NCBI RefSeq assembly: GCF_014534655.1
Contig: NZ_JACVVD010000012.1
Coordinates: 62,001-126,000, forward strand
Direction of reading: 5' to 3'
From: Paenibacillus sedimenti
GTDB taxonomy: Bacteria; Bacillota; Bacilli; Paenibacillales; NBRC-103111
Length of the DNA: 64,000 nt
Shown: one piece after another, positions 8,834-17,653 of the stretch
How the letters are laid out: each line of letters begins with the position of its first letter
Numbering within the stretch: the first letter of the stretch is position 1
Notes under the pieces: model-generated
Told to the model about the DNA's origin: nothing
The model's input: only the letters and a program-made list of their open reading frames with translations
Database searches by the model: none
Translations under genes and position numbers: made by a program

Positions 8834-9488
8834 CGTAGTGCCAACTTCTTCCGTACAGCACGACAAAGAGCAGATTCAAAACATTTTGAACCAAGATGAG
8901 TATACATCGTACCACCCCGTAACAAACGGTTCATTCTGGGATTGGCTGAAACCCCTATTACAACCCCTATGGCGTAAAATACGGAGCTGGCTGCCTGATT
9001 TTCATGTATCTGAAGCCGCCAGTAACTGGCTTACGCTTGGCGTTACGGTGCTGCTTATAGGCATTGCAGGATTCGCGATCTATTGGTTCTCTAAGCAAAT
9101 TATCAGGCAAAAGCGCATCCGGTCCGAAGCTTATCTGCCGGCGGGTGAGCTAAGCCGCTCCTACGATTATTACTGGCAGCAGGCTTCGGAGATGAGGCGT
9201 ACAGGCGAATGGAGAGAAGGCGTGCGTTCGGTCTTCCTCTCCTTTCTGTTCTACTTGGAGTCCAAACGATCGATTCGCGTTGAAAAATGGAAAACAAATT
9301 GGGAGTATGCGGAGGAGCTGACAGGAGCAGCACCTCATCTCGCTCCATTATTTCAAGAAAGCTCGCTGGTTTTTGAACGAATCTGGTACGGCAAAGAAGA
9401 TGTGACTGAAGAACAGTTCGCATCGATGTACGAGCAGGTGGCACAGGTGATCGGCAGAGAGGGGGACAGCCATGAGAGGGCTAAATAA
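8826..9488 (+). CDS. DUF4129 domain membrane protein
   Basis: A 220-residue protein with one transmembrane segment at about residues 60-82 and a C-terminal DUF4129 domain: YLPAGELSRSYDYYWQQASE, then the helical stretch REGVRSVFLSFLFYLESKR. The chosen ATG at 8826 overlaps the stop codon of the upstream gene. GGAGG at 8806-8810 is 15 bases away, rather far, so coupling probably drives initiation. A start farther upstream would run through the upstream gene in an Arg-rich frame and is unlikely. Its 3' end overlaps the next gene by 17 bases. Confidence 0.8.
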   Translation: MNSVVPTSSVQHDKEQIQNILNQDEYTSYHPVTNGSFWDWLKPLLQPLWRKIRSWLPDFHVSEAASNWLTLGVTVLLIGIAGFAIYWFSKQIIRQKRIRSEAYLPAGELSRSYDYYWQQASEMRRTGEWREGVRSVFLSFLFYLESKRSIRVEKWKTNWEYAEELTGAAPHLAPLFQESSLVFERIWYGKEDVTEEQFASMYEQVAQVIGREGDSHERAK

Positions 9489-10620
9489 GCTGCATGCGGG
9501 ACTAGCGCTCAGCATTGCGCTGTTTCTTCTGCTGGGTTACTGGATTATGAAGCCGAAGGTTGCCGATCAGCCGCCTTATTTGTCCTTTTCAGCGGATGTG
9601 GATGGCACCAAAGCCTGGAGAGAGCTGCTAAGCCAAAAGCAGCCAACTGTCAAAGAGTGGCGACTCACGTGGGAGCATTTACCGAACCAAACCTCGATGC
9701 TGCTTGTCTCCATTCAGCCGTCGGCTGTGACCAAAGCGGACCGTGAGAAGCTGCTGAGCTGGGTTCAGCAGGGGAATGACGTGATTCTGTTCGACCGGCA
9801 ACCGGAAGGATGGTCGCAATGGGCGGCCGAGACTGTTAAGGTCGATGTTGAGGCTAAGGTTTCAAAAAGCGCCGGCGTGATCATTACGCCTTCTCCAGGT
9901 TACTTCCCATCCGAAGGGCCTTATACCGGTGAGGTGGACACGCTTTACCGGCTCAAGCCGGATGGACAAGGGGAGACTTTGTTTGCCGATGAGCGCGGCG
10001 AGCTCGCCAGGCGCGTGACCGTAGGAGCGGGCAGCATCACCGTGGTGCTGACCCCGAACTGGATGCTCAATGGGACGATCGATAAAGAGTCCCATTTTGA
10101 ATTGATCTGGCCGCTGTTCGCGAAGTCCTGGGACGCCGTGTGGGTCGATGAGACCCATCACGGCTTCGGGACGAAGCCAGGACTGCTGGCCGTGTACCCC
10201 GCGTGGCTCGTGCTCGCCAGCACGCAGCTCGGCCTCGCGCTGCTGCTATGGCTTTGGCTGCGCGGCAAGCGCTTCGGTCCCGTCCACACCCCGCGGGCGT
10301 GGACGGTAAGGCGCGGCGACGAAACGCTGCAAGCCGTCGCCGCTTGGTATGAGCGCCTCGGCTACCAGGGCGAGGCGCTCAAGCACCAGCAGCAGCTCCT
10401 GCGGCAGCTGCTGGCTCAGCGCTGGGGGCTTAGCCCCAGCGCTAGCATTGAGCAGGCCGCGGAAGCTGCGCGCGGCCGCTGGCCCGAGACGCAGGCGGCG
10501 CAGCTGGCGCGCCTGCTCGCAGATACGCCGCCGGATTCTGGCGGCGGCATTAGTACGAAAGCGTTCGTGCAGCGAACGCGTGAGATGGGCGAAATGATCG
10601 CCTACCTGGAGAAGGAGTGA
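9472..10620 (+). CDS. DUF4350 domain membrane-anchored protein
   Basis: A 382-residue protein with an N-terminal signal anchor at about residues 10-27 and an extracytoplasmic domain of the DUF4350 type (YLSFSADVDGTKAWRELLSQ followed by strand-rich segments). A second membrane segment lies near residue 245 (WLVLASTQLGLALLLWLWL), then a cytosolic C-terminal region rich in Ala, Gln and Arg. GC rises clearly over the last ~400 bases compared with the start of the gene. It overlaps the DUF4129 gene upstream and abuts the MoxR ATPase gene downstream. Such proteins usually travel with MoxR and DUF58. Confidence 0.8.
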   Translation: MRGLNKLHAGLALSIALFLLLGYWIMKPKVADQPPYLSFSADVDGTKAWRELLSQKQPTVKEWRLTWEHLPNQTSMLLVSIQPSAVTKADREKLLSWVQQGNDVILFDRQPEGWSQWAAETVKVDVEAKVSKSAGVIITPSPGYFPSEGPYTGEVDTLYRLKPDGQGETLFADERGELARRVTVGAGSITVVLTPNWMLNGTIDKESHFELIWPLFAKSWDAVWVDETHHGFGTKPGLLAVYPAWLVLASTQLGLALLLWLWLRGKRFGPVHTPRAWTVRRGDETLQAVAAWYERLGYQGEALKHQQQLLRQLLAQRWGLSPSASIEQAAEAARGRWPETQAAQLARLLADTPPDSGGGISTKAFVQRTREMGEMIAYLEKE

Positions 10621-10625
10621 GCGAA

Positions 10626-11546
10626 TTGAATCAATTGATCGAAAAGATGGAGCAGCGCCTGTACGGGCAGAAGCTCAACATCCGTCTGCTGGTAACCGCG
10701 ATGCTGGCCGGAGGCCATGTGCTGCTCGAAGGCGTGCCGGGTCTGGGGAAAACCAGAATGGCCCGCACACTGGCTGAGCTTTCCGGCGGAGCATACCGCC
10801 GTATCCAATTTACGCCTGACTTGATGCCCGGCGATATTACCGGCAGCGTCATTTATCATATGCAGGATGCGACATTTTCAACGATTCAAGGTCCGATTTT
10901 CACGAATGTGCTCTTGGCTGATGAGATTAACCGCTCAGGGCCAAAGACACAAGCGGCTTTGCTTGAGGCGATGGAAGAGCGGCAGGTGACGATTCAAGGG
11001 AGCACGTATAAACTCCCTGATCCGTTCTTTGTGATCGCGACGCAAAATCCCGTCGAATATGAAGGCACATACCCGCTGCCGGAAGCGCAGCTGGACCGCT
11101 TCTTGTTCAAGCTGGTGCTGGATTATCCGGGTGAAGATGCCGAAGTGGAAATCCTTCGCAGACACGTGCCGTTCCGCGGGGAACAGGAGCAGTCGCTTCA
11201 AGCTGTGCTTAGTCCTGAGCGGATTGCTGAGCTGCAGCGACGTCTATCGGATGTCGTCGTGGAAGAATCCCTGTACACGTACATCGCAACGCTGATTCGC
11301 AAAACCCGCGAATCCAAACGCGTACAACTTGGAGCGAGTCCGCGTGCAGGCATCGCGGTATTGATGGCGAGCCGTGCCTGGGCGCTGCTCGAAGGACGAA
11401 CGTACGTAACGCCTGACGATATCAAGCTGGTCGCACGGCCGGCGCTGAGGCACAGGCTGCTGCTCACGCCACAAGCGGAATTGGAGGGCGGAACCAGTGA
11501 CCAGATCATCCAAGAGACGCTCGGCTCCATTCCGGTTCCTCGATAA
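10626..11546 (+). CDS. MoxR-family AAA+ ATPase
   Basis: AAA+ chaperone-like ATPase of 306 residues. Walker A is EGVPGLGKTR near residue 35, Walker B is LLADEINR, sensor 1 lies in VIATQNPVEYEGTYPLPEAQLDRF, and the C-terminal lid contains SPRAGIAVLMASRAWA. MoxR ATPases usually work with VWA or DUF58 partners, and here the DUF58 gene follows with a 50-base overlap. Start choice: GTG at 10617 lies inside the AAGGAG sequence at 10612-10617, so the in-frame TTG at 10626, eight bases after it, is the more credible start. Confidence 0.92.
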   Translation: MNQLIEKMEQRLYGQKLNIRLLVTAMLAGGHVLLEGVPGLGKTRMARTLAELSGGAYRRIQFTPDLMPGDITGSVIYHMQDATFSTIQGPIFTNVLLADEINRSGPKTQAALLEAMEERQVTIQGSTYKLPDPFFVIATQNPVEYEGTYPLPEAQLDRFLFKLVLDYPGEDAEVEILRRHVPFRGEQEQSLQAVLSPERIAELQRRLSDVVVEESLYTYIATLIRKTRESKRVQLGASPRAGIAVLMASRAWALLEGRTYVTPDDIKLVARPALRHRLLLTPQAELEGGTSDQIIQETLGSIPVPR

Positions 11547-12870
11547 ATTCCTGCTGCAGGATTTCATTCTGCCTACAAGACGGCTTATCGCGCTTGTGGC
11601 GGCAGGTGCAGCCGCTTCGCTGCTGGGCTCCGTGTTTGGCTGGGGACTCCCGGCGTTCTGGATCTGTAACGCGCTATTAATAGTGCTCAGCGTTGCAGAT
11701 CTGCTGCTCCTGCCTCGGCGCGGCGAGTGGTCGGTGGGGCGCAAGCTGCCTGATCGGATGGACGTCCGGCTTGGCTTTGAAGTCGGGCTTGAGCTTCGTA
11801 CGCGGCGACCGGAATCTGTTCATATAGAGTTGACGGACGATCTACCTGCAGTTTTCAGTGCAGTGCGAAATCGGCTTAGCGGCCATTTTGAAGGCACCGA
11901 AGCGTCGTACATGTATACGACCATGGCTCTCGAAAGAGGGAGGTACGTATTCGGTTACGTCTACCTGCGTTATTGGGGCGGCTTAGGGCTCTGGAAAAAA
12001 CAAGTCCGATTGGAACAAGCGGATGCGATCGATATTTACCCGGATTTATCTGAAGTAAGAGGCGTGCTGGGCGCCGTACAGGATGCATTAATTCTGGAAG
12101 GGCACCGGCTGTTCAAAAAACAGAGAAGCGGATCGGAATTTCACTATATCCGCGATTATGTGCAGGGAGACGATATTCGTCACATCAACTGGAAAGCGTC
12201 GGCCCGCACAACCAAGCTGATGACGAACATGTATCAACCGGAAAAAGGCAAGACGCTTACGCTTGTGCTTGATTGCGGCAGGCAGATGGGGATCGAGCTG
12301 GAAGGTCAAGTGAAGCTGGATCGTACGCTGGAAGCAGCCTTGACGCTAGCGGCAGTGGCCTTAAAGCAAGGTGATCAGGTGGCGCTGCTTGCCTATTCCA
12401 ATCAGGTGAAAGTGTATGTTCCTCCAGGCAAGGGACTGCTGCACCTGCAGGAGTTAACACGGGCTGTTTACGATTTGCGCACTGATTTTGTGGAATCGAA
12501 CACCCAAGTTGCGATGTCCCATGTGCTTCGTTTTATCAAGAAACGATCGCTCGTCGTGCTGTTCTCCGATATGGAGAGTTACCTGTACGATAAAGAGCTG
12601 CTGCCCTATGTAATGCGGCTGCGCAGAGGCCACCACGTGCTCTTGCTTTCCCTGCAAGATCCGCTGCTGCATCAATGGGTACGCATTCGTGCGGAAGACA
12701 GCCGCGGGGCTTACAGGCAAAGTATCGCCCATAAGTTTACTAATGAACGTTATGCCTACGTAACGCAAATGGCCGGCCGAGGCATCCCTGTCATGGATGT
12801 CCCGGCCGACCAATTGGCGCTCAGCGCGGTCAACGTCTATTTGGATTTAAAATCTAGAGATGCTTTGTAG
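11497..12870 (+). CDS. DUF58 domain protein, MoxR partner
   Basis: A 457-residue protein with two N-terminal membrane segments (about residues 30-70), then a beta-rich domain and the DUF58 core: SEFHYIRDYVQGDDIRHINWKASARTTKLM, followed by a von Willebrand A-like fold beginning LTLVLDCGRQM. The GTG at 11497 has GGAGG at 11483-11487, nine bases upstream, which supports this start inside the end of the MoxR gene. It is the last gene of the cluster. Its end overlaps the convergent SpoIIM-like gene by 34 bases. Confidence 0.88.
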   Translation: MTRSSKRRSAPFRFLDKFLLQDFILPTRRLIALVAAGAAASLLGSVFGWGLPAFWICNALLIVLSVADLLLLPRRGEWSVGRKLPDRMDVRLGFEVGLELRTRRPESVHIELTDDLPAVFSAVRNRLSGHFEGTEASYMYTTMALERGRYVFGYVYLRYWGGLGLWKKQVRLEQADAIDIYPDLSEVRGVLGAVQDALILEGHRLFKKQRSGSEFHYIRDYVQGDDIRHINWKASARTTKLMTNMYQPEKGKTLTLVLDCGRQMGIELEGQVKLDRTLEAALTLAAVALKQGDQVALLAYSNQVKVYVPPGKGLLHLQELTRAVYDLRTDFVESNTQVAMSHVLRFIKKRSLVVLFSDMESYLYDKELLPYVMRLRRGHHVLLLSLQDPLLHQWVRIRAEDSRGAYRQSIAHKFTNERYAYVTQMAGRGIPVMDVPADQLALSAVNVYLDLKSRDAL

Positions 12871-13844
12871 CCCGCAACTGTATCGCCATGCTTGATTTGC
12901 TCCTTTCTGACACCGTACATGTAATATAGCACCAGTATCAACAAGGTGATACCTGCTATGAGATATTTAACCTCTAGGGAAAGAGTGGAAGGTGTAATAT
13001 AACCTTCAATAATCCCTGCGATAACGAACAGGGGAATCGTGCCGATCAAGAGCTGGGCCGATTCCTTCGCCGATTCCAGGAAGCGCAGCTTCCGCGGAAA
13101 CGGTCCGGGAACAAAGAAGCGATAGCCCATATATAAGCCGGCGCCGCCGGCGATGAAAATCGCAGTAAGCTCGATAATTCCATGGGGCAGGATATAGGCC
13201 CAGAACACGTAACTTTTGCCCGATTGCATGAACACGGCTGCTAAAGCGCCTACCAGGAGTCCATTGCTGATCAGGAGATAGACGGTGCCGAAACCGAGTG
13301 TCACGCCGCTGATGAAGGCAAGGATGGCAACCCGAATATTATTCGTCATGATCGCTGTCGACACGATGGGGCTATGCAGATCCCCGCGCGGGTCGGCCGT
13401 TTTGGAAGGGTCGATGTTGTCGGCCATTCCTCCCGGCATGATCAGATGGAGGTTGTGCGGATCTTTCCATACGGATAGAAAGCCAAGCAGGCCACCCAAC
13501 AGAAAGAGCAAGAGCGCAAAACCGACGAATAACCCTCTTGCTTGAATAAGCGATGGGAAGTAATGAAGGAAAAACTCCTTCATCTGCCTGCTGCTTTTAT
13601 TATTTTCTTTATACATCGCGTTATGGGCTTGTGAAACGAGATGGTTCAAATAGATCGTCGTCTCGTCCGCGGGCCTGTGTGTTTGCATCGTGGCCAGATG
13701 CGCCGATGCGATTTTGTACAGCTCCGTGAACCTGCTTAAGTGGCTGGGCTGCAGACGGCTTTTGCGCTTGGACAGCTGTATGAGCAGCTGTTCCAGCTCG
13801 GTCCAAAGTGCTTTGTTTTCTTTAATAAAACGCGATATTTCCAT
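12837..13844 (-). CDS. Stage II sporulation protein M-like membrane protein
   Basis: A 335-residue membrane protein of the SpoIIM/DUF95 family. In Bacillus, SpoIIM is part of the DMP complex that thins peptidoglycan during engulfment. This longer form, with a helical N-terminal ~110 residues, is the version that travels with RDD and MoxR genes. Membrane segments carry family-like patterns such as NIRVAILAFISGVTLGFGTVYLLISNG and YILPHGIIELTAIFIAGGAGLYMG. The ATG at 13844 with AGGGGG four bases upstream is preferred over the far upstream ATG at 13985. It is divergent from the RDD gene. I would not call it the true sporulation SpoIIM. Confidence 0.85.
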   Translation of the reverse strand: MEISRFIKENKALWTELEQLLIQLSKRKSRLQPSHLSRFTELYKIASAHLATMQTHRPADETTIYLNHLVSQAHNAMYKENNKSSRQMKEFFLHYFPSLIQARGLFVGFALLLFLLGGLLGFLSVWKDPHNLHLIMPGGMADNIDPSKTADPRGDLHSPIVSTAIMTNNIRVAILAFISGVTLGFGTVYLLISNGLLVGALAAVFMQSGKSYVFWAYILPHGIIELTAIFIAGGAGLYMGYRFFVPGPFPRKLRFLESAKESAQLLIGTIPLFVIAGIIEGYITPSTLSLEVKYLIAGITLLILVLYYMYGVRKEQIKHGDTVAGYKASLDFKSK

Positions 13845-13919
13845 GGGGCCCCCTAGAGCATAGACTGAGTTTTGCGCAACTTTCATTTTACCATAATTTT
13901 GCAATGATGAGGAGACGCT

Positions 13920-14717
13920 ATGAACAAGCCTCTGGACAAAGAACTGACGATTATTACCCCGGAGCAGGTACAGCTGCAGTTCCATACCGCAGGACTAGGC
14001 AGCAGGGCGTTAGCGCATCTGCTCGATACATTGATTCTGCTTATTGTTAACGGGATATTGTTACTATTCGTGATCGGTATCAGCAGGTTGTATGCGGGAG
14101 AATGGCTTCCTGCGGTTGCCGACTATATGATCGCCATCTCCATTATACTGTTTGTCGTCCTGAATTTGGGATACTTCGTGTGCACGGAAGCTTTCATGGG
14201 AGGACAAACACCGGGCAAGAGAGTCATAGGGCTTCGCGTCCTGCAAAATAACGGACAATCCGCAACGCTGCTGTCTATTATTATCCGTAATTTGTTCCGG
14301 CTTTTGGATATGCTGCCGACCTCCTATTTCCTGGGTGCTGTAGTGATGCTTTTTAGCCCCAGAGATAAGCGTATCGGGGATATGGTTGCCGGGACGATCG
14401 TTGTCATCGAAGCGCGAAGCGAACGGATGAATCGCAGACGACGCATCGAGAAAGCTTTATCAAAGTGGAAGCTCGCCCTGCCGCATATGGAACTGGAAGA
14501 ATCGAAGAGACAGTCCATAACCTCCGACGATTGGCAGCTCTTGCAGGCTTGGATCGAAAGACTGCCTACGATGCATAACGTCAGGCTTCAGCAACTGGCT
14601 GTCCCGATTTCGCAGCATTTTGCGCGTAAATTGGAGCATAATTTGAGCGGACAGCCGAATCCGGCAGCCTATTTGATTGCGATCTACGACCGGATTCGAG
14701 ATGACTGGGAAGTTTGA
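13920..14717 (+). CDS. RDD family membrane protein
   Basis: A 265-residue protein. The RDD domain occupies residues ~20-165 with the signature Arg and Asp residues in LGSRALAHLLDTLILL and the GQTPGKRVIGLRVL segment, plus three membrane spans. A soluble helical C-terminal region of ~95 residues follows. RDD proteins are thought to be small transporters, some of them Na+/H+ antiporters. GAGGAG lies just before the ATG. Divergent from the SpoIIM-like gene, it completes a conserved MoxR/DUF58/SpoIIM/RDD neighbourhood. Confidence 0.88.
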   Translation: MNKPLDKELTIITPEQVQLQFHTAGLGSRALAHLLDTLILLIVNGILLLFVIGISRLYAGEWLPAVADYMIAISIILFVVLNLGYFVCTEAFMGGQTPGKRVIGLRVLQNNGQSATLLSIIIRNLFRLLDMLPTSYFLGAVVMLFSPRDKRIGDMVAGTIVVIEARSERMNRRRRIEKALSKWKLALPHMELEESKRQSITSDDWQLLQAWIERLPTMHNVRLQQLAVPISQHFARKLEHNLSGQPNPAAYLIAIYDRIRDDWEV

Positions 14718-14762
14718 TATTACGATGCAAGTTTTCTACGAAAACTCTAAGGAGGAGTTGCC

Positions 14763-14927
14763 GTGACAACTATAGCGAATGCTGAAAACAAGATCGCTGA
14801 AACCAATAAAGCCGAGGCCCTCATATCGAGGAGCTCGGCTTTTTCTCTCCACATAGGAAAGTTTAACTTCGTTAAAGCACTAACGTGCTTAACAAACTTT
14901 CCTATTGGCGATAAAAACTTCCGCTAA
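14763..14927 (+). CDS. Short open frame with a strong ribosome binding site, doubtful gene
   Basis: AAGGAGG at 14749-14755, seven bases before GTG 14763, is an ideal ribosome binding site, yet the frame codes for only 54 residues and runs through a terminator hairpin and a palindromic repeat. The first ~20 codons could be a leader peptide or the remnant of a lost gene that followed the RDD gene. No family is recognised. Confidence 0.25.
   Translation: MTTIANAENKIAETNKAEALISRSSAFSLHIGKFNFVKALTCLTNFPIGDKNFR
14810..14845 (+). terminator. Terminator hairpin after the RDD gene
   Basis: AGCCGAG (14810-14816) pairs with CTCGGCT (14834-14840), with an inner CCTC/GAGG stem, followed by TTTTC. Confidence 0.75.
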
Positions 14928-14972
14928 ACGCGGTCGCTTATCCTCGAAATTACGTCGATAAACGTTTTTCTC
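14852..14972 (+). repeat. Two-hairpin palindromic repeat, copy A
   Basis: The first hairpin has perfect arms ATAGGAAAGTTT (14853-14864) and AAACTTTCCTAT (14894-14905) around an inner GTTAAAGCAC/GTGCTTAAC stem. It is followed by TTGGCGATAAA, then TAAACGCGGTCGCTTAT, a TCGAAA segment and GTTTTTCTCA. The order matches the repeats at 54911-55036 and 61721-61808. The copy touches the last bases of corA. Confidence 0.6.
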
Positions 14973-15921
14973 ACTTAAACCATCCCTTTTTTCTAAACCA
15001 CATAAACATGCCAAACCCGATGCCGAACATGACCGCAAGCGCTATAAAGTATCCCCATTGCCATTTCAACTCCGGCATGTTGTCAAAGTTCATTCCATAT
15101 ATCCCTGCTATGAACGTTAACGGCATGAAAATGGTCGTAATAACGGTCAATGTTTTCATGATGGTATTCATTCTATTCGCATTCAGGGAGATGTAGCTGT
15201 CCCGCATATCCGCCGTCATGTCCCGGTTGGAATCAATCATTTCAGAAAGCTTTAACAAATGGTCGTAGACGTCGGTAAAGTAGTGCAAGAGCCCTTTTAT
15301 ACCCTCGATTCGTTCTGAATTCAGAACCCGGTACAGCAGATCTCTCATTGGTACGATCGTTTTTCGCAATTTTAATAATTTGGAGCGGATTTCAAAGATG
15401 TCTTCCATAAGTGCTTGAGTGGATTCGGATTCCACATTATTTTCAATTTCGTTTAATTGGTCCTCGATTTGATAGACACACGGAAAATATTGATCGACAA
15501 GCTTATCCATAACTAAATAGGTAGCGTACATATGACCTTTATCCACGCCTTTTTTTTGCTCTGCGATCCGGCACCAGGCATCTTCAATCTCTCTGGAAGG
15601 GTTAAAATGAAACGTGACGATAAAGTTTTTCCCTAAAAATAAGTCCACCTCTTCAGCGGCAAGCGTTTGTTGATTGATAGCATGCATGACGAAAAAATGC
15701 ACATCTTCATAATGATCTAATTTAGGCCGTTGCAATAAATGAAAGCAGTCTTCAACAGCAAGCGGATGAAAATGAAAATGAGTTTCCAAAAGCAATAGCT
15801 CTTCTTCGTTAGGTTCCTTAAAGTCGACCCAATACCATTTGATATTCGGATCCGAAAGCTGAGCGAGCTGCACATCCTTGATAACCTCTGAATCTTTTGT
15901 AATGGCCAATGAACGAATCAT
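14971..15921 (-). CDS. corA: CorA-family magnesium/cobalt transporter
   Basis: Homopentameric divalent-cation channel. The 316 residues are the usual length. A large cytosolic N-terminal domain contains the family segment FKEPNEEELLLLETHFHFHPLAVEDC. A long helix follows, then two C-terminal membrane helices. The GMN selectivity motif is intact in the segment FIAGIYGMNFDNMPEL at the end of TM1. The C terminus ends in basic residues. It could also export or carry other metals, as some CorA-like proteins do. It is single and convergent with the upstream RDD gene, with no linked regulator. Confidence 0.93.
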   Translation of the reverse strand: MIRSLAITKDSEVIKDVQLAQLSDPNIKWYWVDFKEPNEEELLLLETHFHFHPLAVEDCFHLLQRPKLDHYEDVHFFVMHAINQQTLAAEEVDLFLGKNFIVTFHFNPSREIEDAWCRIAEQKKGVDKGHMYATYLVMDKLVDQYFPCVYQIEDQLNEIENNVESESTQALMEDIFEIRSKLLKLRKTIVPMRDLLYRVLNSERIEGIKGLLHYFTDVYDHLLKLSEMIDSNRDMTADMRDSYISLNANRMNTIMKTLTVITTIFMPLTFIAGIYGMNFDNMPELKWQWGYFIALAVMFGIGFGMFMWFRKKGWFK

Positions 15922-16047
15922 TCTTGATGGGGCTCCTTATGAGTTGGTGGGTGCCTATCTGCTTATCTTACCATATTAATTGAAGTGGATAAAAATGGGC
16001 TGAAAGGGAACCATTTAGAGGAAAAGATCACATGGAGGACTGCTAGG

Positions 16048-16362
16048 ATGTTGAACTTAACCGAGCTTGAAAATGTTCATGCGGATATTGAAGCCGTTCA
16101 TGAGGTTGTCCAAAGCTTAAAGGCTCGAATTGACGGGACGTCAATCGGGATTAATATCCTAAAGAACCGGGCCGGCGATTACTTTTATGAATTGAGTCAC
16201 TCTTACAGAGGCGCTGATAATGCGGGACCTGGTGCGGCCATAGAAAATCGTTTTTCGACTATAGAAGAGGCCGCCAAAGGGGCGCTCAGGTCGGCTACAA
16301 TGTGCTACCGAAGCGCCGATGAAGGCGGTTCTTGGCTGAGAAACGAATCCTTTGTTCAATAA
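16048..16362 (+). CDS. Small protein of unknown function
   Basis: A 104-residue soluble protein. GGAGG at 16034-16038 sets the start at ATG 16048 rather than the in-frame upstream ATG at 15985. The N-terminal ~35 residues predict an amphipathic helix (LTELENVHADIEAVHEVVQS). The rest is mixed, with a DYFYELSHSYRGADNAGPG stretch and conserved-looking Trp and Tyr residues. The next gene starts 33 bases downstream in the same direction. No domain is recognised. Confidence 0.6.
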   Translation: MLNLTELENVHADIEAVHEVVQSLKARIDGTSIGINILKNRAGDYFYELSHSYRGADNAGPGAAIENRFSTIEEAAKGALRSATMCYRSADEGGSWLRNESFVQ

Positions 16363-16394
16363 AGCGGCGATATGAATGAAAGGTTGGGCGAAGG

Positions 16395-17249
16395 ATGCAG
16401 CATACGTTACTCTCGGAGTTAGAGCAGCTTGTCAGCCATCTCAAACAAAAAGAGGCCGAAACCGTATATACGATTCCCAGTGATGTTATGGGCGCCGTTA
16501 AAAAGGCGAAACACTTGGAGAAGTTTTTGCATGAAATACTTCAAGTGGCGAACGGCAGCGGCGGAATCAACATTAGCAGTATGATCCGCAGAGAGTTTGG
16601 CATGAGATCGGAACTCATCAATCATATGCATCAGTGGGCACCGTACAGCAAGGATCAATTCGAGGATGAGCTTCATGATGCCATTGACCGGGCTGAAATT
16701 CGTGCGGGGAAATATGAGCTGTTTTTTGAAGGTACTCCGGACAAAAAAGAAGCGGCAGAGGCGCTCCGCTTGCTTAAGGGCATCGCCCATGCGGTTGTCA
16801 GATGCCAGTTTAACCCGAAGCGTGCCGGTACGGATGGATATATTGACATTCTGGATCATCTCATCCGGTTTTACGGACTTCCGAACACGCATTCCGCCGG
16901 CAATATGATCAACTACAGGAATCTGATCTCCTCAGATCGGCTTTATGCCATGTCGGGAAACGATGATACGATTACAGCTGCTTTGAAAGCTCATGTTAAA
17001 GAATGGTATCAGCGTTCATCCTATGCATTCCTGGAGAGCTGGGATTGGTACTATTCGTACGAATCCGTCCGTGACTATACGTACATCTTAACCGGAGAGC
17101 AGCTGGAACGATTGCGGGGTGATTTTATCCGGCATATCCGCGAAGAATTCACCATGGTAAAAGCCAAACCGGAGCTTTACAGAGCGGAGCAGCTGAAAAC
17201 CATGTTGGAGACCGTGCTGAGCTGGGATGTTCCCGGCGGTGCCGTCTAA
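16395..17249 (+). CDS. Protein of unknown function
   Basis: A 284-residue, largely helical soluble protein with no signal peptide or membrane segment. Its C-terminal half is rich in aromatic residues (FLESWDWYYSYESVRDYTY). It follows the 104-residue unknown gene and probably shares its transcript, ending at a strong terminator. The ribosome binding site is weak (AAAGG about 11 bases upstream), consistent with coupling. No family is recognised. Confidence 0.6.
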   Translation: MQHTLLSELEQLVSHLKQKEAETVYTIPSDVMGAVKKAKHLEKFLHEILQVANGSGGINISSMIRREFGMRSELINHMHQWAPYSKDQFEDELHDAIDRAEIRAGKYELFFEGTPDKKEAAEALRLLKGIAHAVVRCQFNPKRAGTDGYIDILDHLIRFYGLPNTHSAGNMINYRNLISSDRLYAMSGNDDTITAALKAHVKEWYQRSSYAFLESWDWYYSYESVRDYTYILTGEQLERLRGDFIRHIREEFTMVKAKPELYRAEQLKTMLETVLSWDVPGGAV

Positions 17250-17344
17250 AAGCGAAATCCCGCTCCGCATTTCTGCAATTCCCCTGTCGAACGAATAGAA
17301 TTCCAAAATCCGCGTTATGGTACGACCAACATAAGCGCAATAAC

Positions 17345-17379
17345 CGCTCTTTGATACTCATCAAAGAGCGTATTTTTTT
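17345..17379 (+). terminator. Rho-independent terminator
   Basis: Perfect 11-base stem CGCTCTTTGAT (17345-17355) and ATCAAAGAGCG (17360-17370) with a four-base loop, then a T-rich run. It closes the two-gene unit before the carbohydrate island. Confidence 0.9.
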
Positions 17380-17472
17380 ATTCAGAAGAGGGGAATCTTT
17401 GTCTCTATGATTAATATAAATATAAACAATTAAAGTTGATTTCTATGATTATACTTGTGGTTAAATAAATAA

Positions 17473-17606
17473 TTGACTTTGAAAGCGTTTTGAATTAGTA
17501 TGTTAATAACAAATACATTTAATATTAATAAATTGGTTAATGATACCAAGGGAACTTCCGCCAGCAAGATGAAATTATTTTAAAGCGTTTTATTAAAGCG
17601 GTTTCA
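17473..17606 (+). promoter_or_regulatory. Promoter region of carbohydrate module 1 with cre-like sites and an AT-rich palindrome
   Basis: TTGACT (17473-17478), a 17-base spacer and TAGTAT (17496-17501) form a plausible SigA promoter. A cre-like site TGAAAGCGTTTTGA (17480-17493) sits inside the spacer. A second, TTAAAGCGGTTTCA (17593-17606), matches 13 of 14 positions of the Bacillus cre consensus TGWAANCGNTNWCA. Both suggest repression by CcpA during growth on glucose. TTAATATTAA at 17519-17528 matches the palindromes beside the ArsR-type regulator gene at 22949-23869. The 17250-17653 gap holds no gene. Confidence 0.55.
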
Positions 17607-17653
17607 AAGTGCCTCGCAGCGCTATTGAATATAAAAATCCAGGAGGGGTTTAA

